From: CAZQYC01 sp043746555
GTDB lineage: Bacteria; Pseudomonadota; Gammaproteobacteria; Steroidobacterales; Steroidobacteraceae
DNA length: 5,200 bases
Direction of reading: 5' to 3'
Assembly (NCBI GenBank): GCA_043746555.1
Contig: JAYTQU010000018.1
Coordinates: 1-5,200 of the forward strand
Positions 1 to 5,200 of this stretch are shown here, piece after piece. The notes beneath the pieces were generated by a model. It had not been told where the DNA came from. It worked only from the letters and a program-made list of their open reading frames with translations, and searched no databases. The position numbers and the translations under genes are program-made. Each line of letters opens with the position of its first letter. The first letter of the stretch is position 1.

Positions 1-980
1 GCCCAGCCATACTAATCGTCAGCGAATCGGTTGGCGCTGCCAGCGAATGGGCGTTGCTGTTGGACGGCAGCGGCTACAAGATCGTTGTCGCCGGTTCGCT
101 TAAGACGGCGCATCGTCGTGCGGCCGAACAGGAATTTGCCGTGGCTCTCTGCGTGCTCGAGAGCGAACGCGAAGGACAATTAGAGCCCGCGCGCTGCGTG
201 CGAGCGCAGCTCGTCAATGCTGCAACGCCGATTCTGTTGGTCGCGCCGCCGAAGAGCAACCACGTGGCCATGATGCGCGCGTTACCCGGCGGCCCCGTCG
301 AAGTGTTGGAACACCCGATAGACGATTTCGTTCTGCGCTCCAAAATCAATACCTTCGTCGAGATGTGCAAAACCGCAAGGCGCTTACGCGAATTGCAAAT
401 GCAATCTCCGGCAAGCTTGCACGATACGCTGACTGGGCTGCCGATGCGCGCACTGCTGCTGGATCGCGCCACGCAAGCAATGCGAACTGCCGATCGCGGT
501 GGCGGTCGAGTCGCGATTGCTGTGCTCGACGTCAGCCATCATCGCGAGGTCAGCGATACTTTGGGACCGGCATCGGCCAACGAACTGTTGCGACAGATTG
601 CGTTGCGACTCACCGGTTCTTTACGTCGCAGCGATACCGTTGCGCGAGTCGGTGACGACGAGTTTGCCACCGTGCTAGCTTGCGATACGCGCGACGGCGT
701 CGAAACGGTGACTTCGCGGCTGCATCGAGCGATGTCCGAACCGTTTGTGGTGGGCGCGCATCGCATTAGCGTCGGCGGCGGCATCGGCGTCGCAATGTTC
801 CCCGAGCATGGTTTCGAATCCGAGCTGCTATTGGCGCGCGCGAGTTCGGTAATGGTTATCGCCAAACAGAATAGCCTCGGCCATCTTTTTTACGATGCGG
901 TCGATCACAACGATTCCGAAGACAACGCGCAATCGGCGGAAATGGATGCGGAAGAGCTGTTTAAGGTGAGTGCGGCTTAG
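1..980 (+). CDS. Receiver-like plus degenerate GGDEF domain protein, 5' end outside the window
   Basis: The frame is open from the window edge (first full codon at base 3) to TAG at 978-980. The true start lies upstream, because receiver strand 1 (PAILIVSES) is already encoded at bases 3-29; the TTG at 54 is inside the domain and is not a credible start. Domain 1, to about base 400, has a CheY-like fold pattern but no acidic pair after strand 1, no phosphoacceptor Asp (ALCVLE near 144-161), and HP in place of the KP motif (312-317). Domain 2 starts at the DTLTGLP motif (about 423) and runs to about base 900. Its signature is GDDEF (651-665) instead of GGDEF. Compared with PleD, the metal Asp is kept (528-530), but guanine-contacting Asn and Asp are replaced by Ser (552-554) and Asn (579-581). 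RxxD (624-635) stands five residues before the signature, as in product-inhibition sites. No EAL domain follows. I infer a cytoplasmic, probably non-catalytic protein that may bind c-di-GMP. Confidence 0.88.
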   Translation, partial: PAILIVSESVGAASEWALLLDGSGYKIVVAGSLKTAHRRAAEQEFAVALCVLESEREGQLEPARCVRAQLVNAATPILLVAPPKSNHVAMMRALPGGPVEVLEHPIDDFVLRSKINTFVEMCKTARRLRELQMQSPASLHDTLTGLPMRALLLDRATQAMRTADRGGGRVAIAVLDVSHHREVSDTLGPASANELLRQIALRLTGSLRRSDTVARVGDDEFATVLACDTRDGVETVTSRLHRAMSEPFVVGAHRISVGGGIGVAMFPEHGFESELLLARASSVMVIAKQNSLGHLFYDAVDHNDSEDNAQSAEMDAEELFKVSAA

Positions 981-990
981 TTGGAAAAAT

Positions 991-1066
991 GTGATGAGTG
1001 ATGGGAAAGAGTCGGCCTGGCCAGGCTCTGGTTCTGGCTCATCACCCTTCACGGATCACCCATCAC
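991..1066. repeat. Imperfect inverted repeat with tandem right arm in the convergent gap; possible bidirectional terminator
   Basis: GTGATGAGTGAT (991-1002) is complementary to ATCACCCATCAC (1055-1066) at 11 of 12 positions. A second, weaker copy of the right arm, ATCACCCTTCAC, lies at 1041-1052, so the right side is a 14-base tandem repeat matching at 12 of 14 positions. Between the arms is a perfect 12-base palindrome, GCCTGGCCAGGC (1015-1026). The element fills the gap between two converging genes, ending 5 bases from the tdh stop codon. A transcript from either strand could fold here. There is no clear U-tract, so intrinsic termination is an inference; it could equally be a REP-like repeat. 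Confidence 0.5.
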
Positions 1067-1071
1067 GTCTC

Positions 1072-2097
1072 TCAACCCCAATCCATCACAATCTTTCCGC
1101 ATTGACCTTCGCCCATGATGTCGAAGGCGCGTTCGAATTCCGAGTAGTGAACGTGATGCGTGATGACCGGCCGCACGTCAAGGCCGCTCTGCAATAGACT
1201 CGACATCTTGTACCACGTCTCGAACATCTGCCGACCGTAGATGCCTTTGAGCGTGAGTCCTTTGAAGATCACTTGATTCCAGTCGATAGCAATTTCCTCG
1301 CTTGGAATGCCGAGCATCGCGATGCTGCCGCCATGATGCAGTGTGCGTAGCATTTCCCGAAATGCCTGGGCGTTGCCGGACATTTCGAGTCCCACGTCGA
1401 AGCCTTCGGTCATGCCGAGTTGTTTCATGGCATCGTCAATCGATTCTTTCGCGACGTTGAGTGTGAGTGTTGCGCCCATCTTGCGCGCGAGCGCAAGTCG
1501 GTACTCGTTCACATCGGTAACCACAACGTGACGCGCGCCGACGAATCGTACGATGGCGGCGGCCATCACGCCGATCGGACCGGCGCCGGTGATCAGCACA
1601 TCTTCGCCCACAACATCGAATGCGAGTGCGGTGTGCACGGCGTTACCGAGTGGATCGAGAATCGCCGCGATATCGTTGTCGATAGCGTTCGGTAGCTTGA
1701 ATGCGTTGACAGCCGGAATGACAAGTTGTTCGGCGAAACATCCGGATCGATTCACGCCAACGCCGACTGTGTTGCGACAAAGATGCCGTCGCCCGGCGCG
1801 GCAATTGCGGCAATGTCCGCAAGTAATATGGCCTTCGCCGGAAACGCGGTCGCCAATACTAAAACCGGATACTTCAGCGCCAATCTCAGTTACCACGCCG
1901 CAATACTCGTGGCCGACCGTCATCGGTACCGGAATGGTTTTCGCCGCCCATGCGTCCCATTTGTAGATATGCATGTCGGTGCCGCAGATCGCGGTCTTAC
2001 GCACGGCGATGCGCACGTCGTTGGGTCCAAGCGTCGGAATGGCGACGTCTTGTAATTCGATTCCCGGACCCGCGCGATGTTTTACCAATGCCTTCAT
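1072..2097 (-). CDS. tdh: L-threonine 3-dehydrogenase (Tdh)
   Basis: This enzyme oxidises L-threonine with NAD+ to 2-amino-3-ketobutyrate, the first step of threonine breakdown to glycine and acetyl-CoA in the cytoplasm. The product is 341 residues, the same length as the E. coli enzyme, and is collinear with it. It is a zinc-dependent medium-chain dehydrogenase. Catalytic-zinc residues are Cys38 in TAICGTD and His63-Glu64 in VGHEY. Structural-zinc cysteines are 93, 96, 99 and 107 in the TCGHCRNCRAG region. The nucleotide-binding loop is GAGPIG at 171-176, and Asp195 in TDVNEYR fits NAD+ rather than NADP+ preference. MFETWYKM, typical of Tdh, is near the C-terminus. The ATG overlaps the kbl stop codon in an ATGA (2094-2097), which implies translational coupling. 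The gene runs toward the plus-strand GGDEF gene and ends at the repeat at 991-1066. Confidence 0.97.
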   Translation of the reverse strand: MKALVKHRAGPGIELQDVAIPTLGPNDVRIAVRKTAICGTDMHIYKWDAWAAKTIPVPMTVGHEYCGVVTEIGAEVSGFSIGDRVSGEGHITCGHCRNCRAGRRHLCRNTVGVGVNRSGCFAEQLVIPAVNAFKLPNAIDNDIAAILDPLGNAVHTALAFDVVGEDVLITGAGPIGVMAAAIVRFVGARHVVVTDVNEYRLALARKMGATLTLNVAKESIDDAMKQLGMTEGFDVGLEMSGNAQAFREMLRTLHHGGSIAMLGIPSEEIAIDWNQVIFKGLTLKGIYGRQMFETWYKMSSLLQSGLDVRPVITHHVHYSEFERAFDIMGEGQCGKIVMDWG

Positions 2098-3281
2098 ATC
2101 GCCTCCATCTCACGACCGACAGCGGTGAAAGCCTCGATTGCTCGATTTAGTTGTTCGCGCGTATGCGCCGCCGACATCTGCGTGCGAATGCGCGCCTTGC
2201 CTTGCGGGACCACTGGAAATGAAAAGCCGATCGCCAACACGCCGCGCTCGATAAGCCTTCGCGAAAAGTCGGTCGCCAATTTGGCATCGCCCAGCATCAC
2301 GGGAATTATCGGGTGCCCAGCGCCGGACAGTTTGAATCCAGCATGGGACATCGCTTCACGAAAATACTGCGCATTGTGTGCGAGTTGTAAACGCAAAGTC
2401 TTGTCGGTGGAAACCAATTCAAGCACTTTCAACGTAGCTGCTGCGATCATCGGTGGAATGCTGTTTGAAAAAAGATACGGTCGCGAACGTTGTCTTAGCC
2501 AACCGATGATTTCCTTGCGACCCGACGTATAACCGCCACTCGCGCCGCCCAGCGCTTTTCCCAACGTGCCCGTGAGAATATCGACGCGACTCATCACATC
2601 GTGCAACTCGTGAGTGCCGCGTCCATTTGCGCCGACAAATCCGGTCGCGTGCGAGTCATCCACCATCACGAGTGCGTCGTAACGATCGGCAAGATCGCAA
2701 ATCTGCTTGAGCGGAGCGATGACGCCGTCCATGGAGAACACGCCATCGGTCGCAATCAATCGAACGCGCGCGGACTTCGCTTCTTTGAGTCGGTCTTCCA
2801 ATTCAGTCATGTCGCCGTTGGCGTAACGCAAGCGTTGCGACTTACTTAGTCGTACACCGTCGATGATGCTGGCGTGATTAAGCGAGTCGCTGATGATGGC
2901 GTCTTGCTCATCAAGTAGCGTCTCGAATAGACCGCCATTCGCGTCAAAGCACGACGAATAAAGAATCGTATCGTCAGTGCCGAGAAACTCGCTCAAGCGT
3001 TGTTCCAATTCGCGATGCACCGAATGCGTGCCGCAGATGAAGCGCACCGAACTCATGCCGTAACCGTAGTGATCGACAGCTTCGCGAGCCGCTGCTCGCA
3101 CGTCAGGATGATTTGCCAAACCCAGATAATTGTTGGCGCAGAGATTCAAAAGTTGTTTGCCATCCGCCAGCTCAATCATCGCCTGTTGCGGTGTCGCCAG
3201 CACCGCCTCGCTTTTATAAAAGCCTTGCGTGCGCAATTGATCGGTGGCGGTGGCCAGAGAACTCAAAAAAGCATTATTCAT
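2094..3281 (-). CDS. kbl: 2-amino-3-ketobutyrate CoA ligase (glycine C-acetyltransferase)
   Basis: This PLP enzyme uses CoA to cleave 2-amino-3-ketobutyrate, the unstable product of Tdh, into glycine and acetyl-CoA. The product is 395 residues, close to the E. coli enzyme (398), and belongs to the alpha-oxoamine synthase group of fold type I. Visible motifs are LCANNYLGLANHP (near 47-59), GYGMSSVRFICGTHS (near 73-87), His136 in SLNHASIIDG (cofactor stacking), Asp208 and His211 in VMVDDSHATG, and the cofactor-binding Lys242 in GTLGKALGG. Arg366 in ARIRTQ corresponds to the substrate carboxylate-binding arginine. The ATG is preceded by only a weak GAGA (3287-3290) with 5-base spacing. The gap to the upstream sixA-like gene is 40 bases with no obvious terminator, so read-through from that gene is plausible. 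The 4-base overlap with tdh and the order kbl-tdh match the classical operon. Confidence 0.97.
   Translation of the reverse strand: MNNAFLSSLATATDQLRTQGFYKSEAVLATPQQAMIELADGKQLLNLCANNYLGLANHPDVRAAAREAVDHYGYGMSSVRFICGTHSVHRELEQRLSEFLGTDDTILYSSCFDANGGLFETLLDEQDAIISDSLNHASIIDGVRLSKSQRLRYANGDMTELEDRLKEAKSARVRLIATDGVFSMDGVIAPLKQICDLADRYDALVMVDDSHATGFVGANGRGTHELHDVMSRVDILTGTLGKALGGASGGYTSGRKEIIGWLRQRSRPYLFSNSIPPMIAAATLKVLELVSTDKTLRLQLAHNAQYFREAMSHAGFKLSGAGHPIIPVMLGDAKLATDFSRRLIERGVLAIGFSFPVVPQGKARIRTQMSAAHTREQLNRAIEAFTAVGREMEAI
2102..2106 (-). promoter_or_regulatory. Ribosome binding site of tdh inside the 3' end of kbl
   Basis: On the minus strand the sequence reads GGAGG, then CGAT, then the tdh ATG. 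This strong Shine-Dalgarno sequence lies within the last codons of kbl. It supports the ATG at 2097 and a start or restart at the ATGA overlap, although the 4-base spacing is slightly short. Confidence 0.75.
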
Positions 3282-3321
3282 TTTGGTCTCGGCAATGATT
3301 GACCGTCAGTGAGTCGAGTTG

Positions 3322-3819
3322 TTAGGTCGAGCGTCCCGGATAATCAAGTTCGACGTCGACTGCGGTCTTCCACTCAACATCCGCCCAACGATCGACATCG
3401 AAGCGCATGGTCACCACAGAGCAGGTCGGCATGGCATCGATACTTCGCTCACTCGAAAGTCGATCGGCAAAATCAGTAATGCCCGGGTTGTGCGCGACAA
3501 TCATTGTGTGAGTCGATTCATCGCTGCATTCGCGGAGCGTTGTCAAATATTCGTTTGGACCCGCGGTGTAGAGGCGATCGTCTTTGGCGACGCTTGCATT
3601 TGCGATCTTCAAGGCGCGCGCGAATATGGCGGCCGTCTCGATCGCGCGCGGTGCGGTGCTCGTGATAATACAATCTACGCCGAGTTGCCGAAACTTGAGA
3701 CGTCGCGCCATTTCAGCGGCGTCTTCGGCGCCGCGTCGAGTGAGTGCTCGATCGAAGTCTTGTTGACCTGCGAGAGCCGATTCCGCTTGGGCGTGACGAA
3801 CAAGAGTAAGCCGCTTCAT
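3322..3819 (-). CDS. sixA: SixA-type phosphohistidine phosphatase
   Basis: The product is a 165-residue single-domain member of the histidine phosphatase (phosphoglycerate mutase-like) superfamily, close in size to E. coli SixA (161). Arg8-His9 in LVRHAQAE form the RH signature, where the His becomes phosphorylated. Arg58 in TSTAPRAIETA and His110 in IVAHNPGI complete the phosphate pocket. The ALTRRGAEDAAEMA segment near 25-38 is typical of the SixA branch. SixA proteins remove phosphate from phosphohistidine proteins, for example the nitrogen PTS protein NPr in E. coli; the partner here is unknown and no PTS or phosphorelay gene is in the window. The ATG overlaps the stop codon of the Rieske gene in ATGA (3816-3819), with CAGG (3827-3830) as a modest ribosome binding site. 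The gene symbol rests on family resemblance, not on demonstrated function. Confidence 0.85.
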   Translation of the reverse strand: MKRLTLVRHAQAESALAGQQDFDRALTRRGAEDAAEMARRLKFRQLGVDCIITSTAPRAIETAAIFARALKIANASVAKDDRLYTAGPNEYLTTLRECSDESTHTMIVAHNPGITDFADRLSSERSIDAMPTCSVVTMRFDVDRWADVEWKTAVDVELDYPGRST

Positions 3820-4127
3820 GCCGTAGCCTGCACTTCAACAATTCCGTTGTGCACGCGAGTTGCGTAGGTGCGAACCGATTCGTAGGCAGGCGGCGTCAAC
3901 GCTTCGCCGGTGCGGAGATTAAAGCGTGCGCCATGACGCGGACAGATCACTTCGCAACCTTCAATCGCGCCGCCGGCCAGCCCGCCGCCGTCGTGCGTGC
4001 ATTGATCTTCAATCGCATAGAACTCGCCGCCGACATTGAATACGGCAACGATAACACCATCGACTTCGGTTTGTGCGTAATCGCCAGTGGCGATGACGGC
4101 GACCGGAGCAACTGCGGTCCAAATCAT
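3816..4127 (-). CDS. Small Rieske [2Fe-2S] ferredoxin
   Basis: The product is 103 residues and consists of one Rieske domain. The cluster ligands are clear: Cys43 and His45 in CTHDGGG, then Cys62 and His65 in CPRHGARF, separated by 16 residues. This spacing and overall size match soluble ferredoxins of ring-hydroxylating dioxygenases (BphF-like) and the small subunit of nitrite reductase (NirD-like). There is no signal peptide or membrane anchor, so it is cytoplasmic. It presumably carries one electron at a time between a reductase and an oxygenase, but neither is present in the window. I chose the ATG at 4127 because the family domain begins there (MIWTAVAPV) and it follows the crotonase stop by only 5 bases; AAAGGA lies about 11 bases upstream. 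A longer open frame to 4388 is only overlap with the crotonase gene. Confidence 0.9.
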   Translation of the reverse strand: MIWTAVAPVAVIATGDYAQTEVDGVIVAVFNVGGEFYAIEDQCTHDGGGLAGGAIEGCEVICPRHGARFNLRTGEALTPPAYESVRTYATRVHNGIVEVQATA

Positions 4128-4132
4128 AGAGC

Positions 4133-4930
4133 TCAGCGTCCTTTGAATTGCGCTGAACGCTTCTGCAAGAAAGCGGTAACGCCTTCGGCAAAATCTTCCG
4201 AGTCCGCCAGTTCGCCTTGCGTACGGGCTTCGATTTCCATTTGCTCCTTCAGAGTTCCAGCGGGCGAGTTGTAGATACGCTTTACCGCCGCGAATGCGCG
4301 TGTTGGACCGCCGGCGAACGACTCTGCGTACACCTCCGCAGTGTTCATGAGCAGCGCGTCGTCCACGCATTCCCAAATCAATCCCCATTCGGCGGCTCGC
4401 TCCGCAGTTAGTTTCTCTCCGAGTAATGCCAAAGCCTTTGCGCGTCCGGCACCAATGAGTCGCGGCACATGAAACGTCGCGCCCGCATCGGGAACTAATC
4501 CCAATTTAGGTGCGAACACTTGAATAAAACTTGCCGAGCGCGCGGCGATCACAATATCGGCAGTAAGTGCAAGGCTGACGCCTGCGCCTGCGGCGACGCC
4601 ATTGACTGCCGCGATCACTGGGATTGGCAATTCGTACCACGCCAGCACCGTTGGATTGAAGTGATTGTCCAATCGCTCACGCGTGTGTTGCCCACGAGTG
4701 CGATTCGGGCCGACCTGTTCGTGCGCATTCAAATCGGCGCCTGCGCAGAAGCCGCGACCGGTGCCGGTGAGAATGGCGGCACGAATGGTTTTGTCGGCCG
4801 CGATGGATTCGGCAGCCGCACGTAATTCCGCCAAAAGTTCGACGGTGATCGCGTTGAGTCGGTCGGGACGATTGAGCGTCACCGTGACGACGTCGCCATC
4901 GCGTTCGACGAGAACAGTTTTATCGCTCAT
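4133..4930 (-). CDS. Enoyl-CoA hydratase/isomerase family protein, PaaG-like
   Basis: The product is a 265-residue crotonase-fold protein. NRPDRLNAI (20-28), the oxyanion-hole segments GRGFCAGADL (58-67) and NGVAAGAGVSLAL (110-122), and the C-terminal FLQKRSAQFKGR are characteristic. Similarity looks closest to PaaG, the ring-1,2-epoxyphenylacetyl-CoA isomerase of phenylacetate breakdown. The two glutamates of true enoyl-CoA hydratases (144 and 164 in the rat enzyme) are replaced by Ser119 and Ala140, while Asp148 in GLVPDAG matches the PaaG-type catalytic acid. An isomerase is therefore likelier than a hydratase. No other paa gene is in view, so no symbol is assigned. The ATG at 4930 is preferred over one at 4984: the conserved domain starts there, AAGAG (4939-4943) precedes it by 8 bases, and the extra 18 residues are low-similarity repeat-derived sequence. 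Confidence 0.9.
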   Translation of the reverse strand: MSDKTVLVERDGDVVTVTLNRPDRLNAITVELLAELRAAAESIAADKTIRAAILTGTGRGFCAGADLNAHEQVGPNRTRGQHTRERLDNHFNPTVLAWYELPIPVIAAVNGVAAGAGVSLALTADIVIAARSASFIQVFAPKLGLVPDAGATFHVPRLIGAGRAKALALLGEKLTAERAAEWGLIWECVDDALLMNTAEVYAESFAGGPTRAFAAVKRIYNSPAGTLKEQMEIEARTQGELADSEDFAEGVTAFLQKRSAQFKGR

Positions 4931-4955
4931 TTCGTTGGCTCTTGTGGCTGTAAGT

Positions 4956-4972
4956 GGGTATCCGGGGTATCC
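4956..4972. repeat. Direct repeat of GGGTATCC in the crotonase leader
   Basis: GGGTATCC occurs at 4956-4963 and again at 4965-4972, separated by one G. It lies 26 bases before the crotonase start codon. It could be a pair of regulator half-sites on one face of the DNA (9-base period) or simple slippage. Translated in the crotonase frame it gives the YPGYP repeat seen in the rejected longer start. Confidence 0.4.
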
Positions 4973-4980
4973 AATGCTTG

Positions 4981-5023
4981 GCACCTAAATTGCTGTGCCC
5001 GTGGGTAGGTGCGAGGAACGGGC
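4981..5023 (-). promoter_or_regulatory. Two interlocked inverted repeats in the crotonase leader
   Basis: GCACCTA (4981-4987) pairs with TAGGTGC (5006-5012), a perfect 7-base stem. GCCCGT (4997-5002) pairs with ACGGGC (5018-5023), a perfect 6-base stem. One arm of each stem lies inside the loop of the other, so in minus-strand RNA they would have to be alternatives or form a pseudoknot. As DNA, either could be an operator for a dimeric regulator. Stems of this size arise by chance fairly often, so function is uncertain. Confidence 0.3.
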
Positions 5024-5098
5024 CGCGATTTGTGGGAATCGTGACCGAGATGATTCATCGCTGTGCGAAGACTACTCGGCGGCGATACCGCGAGCGCC

Positions 5099-5104
5099 AT
5101 TCTA
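5099..5104 (-). promoter_or_regulatory. Weak candidate -10 box for the minus-strand cluster
   Basis: On the minus strand the hexamer is TAGAAT, four of six matches to TATAAT. It sits right at the boundary of the repeat element that starts at about 5105. No good -35 hexamer stands 17 bases upstream (ATCACC there), so the call is speculative. If real, it would give a leader of about 160 nt that includes the interlocked repeats. Confidence 0.2.
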
Positions 5105-5200
5105 GCAGCCTGTCGGACTTAGGTGATCGTAGCGAGGCGAGTGGGAAATGGAGGACAGTTTTTCGATCGTTTGAGGAGAATAGCCGTAGCTATTTGACGA
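5105..5200. repeat. Left half of a probable long-hairpin repeat element (MITE- or REP-like), cut by the window end
   Basis: This non-coding stretch begins about AGCAGCCTGTCGGACTTAGG and reaches the window edge. Near the edge is a perfect hairpin, AATAGC (5179-5184), CGTA loop, GCTATT (5189-5194). Outside it TCGT (5167-5170) can pair with ACGA (5197-5200), the last four bases available. This is the geometry of a hairpin whose centre is near 5186 and whose right arm lies beyond the window. No transposase frame is seen. The sequence style differs from the neighbouring genes. The assignment as a dispersed repeat is an inference from structure and from a general impression of familiarity; it was not checked. 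Confidence 0.4.

Larger units (their letters stand above)
4931..5104 (-). other. Non-coding leader upstream of the crotonase gene
   Basis: I see no credible coding sequence here on either strand. The stretch holds the crotonase ribosome binding site (AAGAG, 4939-4943), an 8-base direct repeat, two interlocked inverted repeats and a weak candidate -10 box, each listed separately. It should contain the promoter for the crotonase-Rieske-sixA genes and possibly for kbl-tdh, since no better promoter appears in the short gaps within the cluster. Confidence 0.5.

Noticed and set aside
54..56. TTG at 54 as the start of the GGDEF gene
   Set aside because: The frame is open to the window edge and the upstream codons encode the first strand of the receiver-like domain, so the gene starts outside the window.
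970..1197. Plus-strand open frame across the convergent gap into tdh
   Set aside because: It covers the inverted repeat and the antisense of the tdh C-terminus; low-complexity Ser/Gly sequence with no support.
1553..1966. 137-residue plus-strand open frame opposite tdh
   Set aside because: It is antisense to a well-conserved gene, has no recognisable domain or ribosome binding site, and is explained by GC-rich codon use.
3282..3321. Separate kbl promoter or terminator in the 40-base gap
   Set aside because: I found no convincing -35/-10 pair and no stable hairpin with a T-tract, so neither is called.
3319..3867. 182-residue plus-strand open frame opposite the SixA-type gene
   Set aside because: It is the mirror of a gene whose catalytic motifs are intact, has no family resemblance, and runs across a gene boundary.
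4128..4388. In-frame extension of the Rieske gene up to 4388, giving a 190-residue protein
   Set aside because: The extra 87 residues lie entirely opposite codon positions of the crotonase gene, are rich in Arg and Gly, and match no domain; the Rieske domain starts at the ATG at 4127.
4931..4984. Upstream ATG for the crotonase at 4984
   Set aside because: It would add 18 residues including a YPGYP stretch that only reflects the GGGTATCC direct repeat; the family N-terminus and a ribosome binding site fit the ATG at 4930.

Overview
The window reads as a stretch of chromosome from a moderately GC-rich gammaproteobacterium. I infer a relative of the Xanthomonadales or Nevskiales from protein style and repeat style; nothing here proves the taxon. 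It is densely coding, with no tRNA, rRNA, CRISPR array or transposase gene.

Layout. Bases 1-980 (+ strand) hold the 3' part of a gene for a two-domain signalling protein. It has a receiver-like domain that lacks its phosphorylation residues, followed by a GGDEF domain with a damaged active site but a preserved RxxD inhibitory-site motif. Bases 981-1071 are a short convergent gap filled by an imperfect inverted and tandem repeat. Bases 1072-4930 are five minus-strand genes, in transcription order: a PaaG-like crotonase (4930-4133), a small Rieske ferredoxin (4127-3816), a SixA-type histidine phosphatase (3819-3322), kbl (3281-2094) and tdh (2097-1072). The spacings are 5 nt, a 4-base overlap, 40 nt and a 4-base overlap, so all five could be one transcript. 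Bases 4931-5200 have no convincing gene. They hold the crotonase leader, with small repeats, and the edge of what looks like a long-hairpin repeat element cut off by the window end.

Function. kbl and tdh form the classical threonine degradation pair: Tdh oxidises L-threonine to 2-amino-3-ketobutyrate and Kbl cleaves that with CoA to glycine and acetyl-CoA. The crotonase probably isomerises or hydrates an acyl-CoA. The Rieske protein is an electron carrier whose oxygenase or reductase partner is not in the window. The SixA-like protein would remove phosphate from a phosphohistidine protein. The link between the upstream trio and threonine breakdown is not obvious.

The most interesting items are the probable c-di-GMP receptor made from a decayed receiver-GGDEF pair, the truncated hairpin element at the right edge, and the five-gene linkage. 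I see no clear evidence of a wholly new system.
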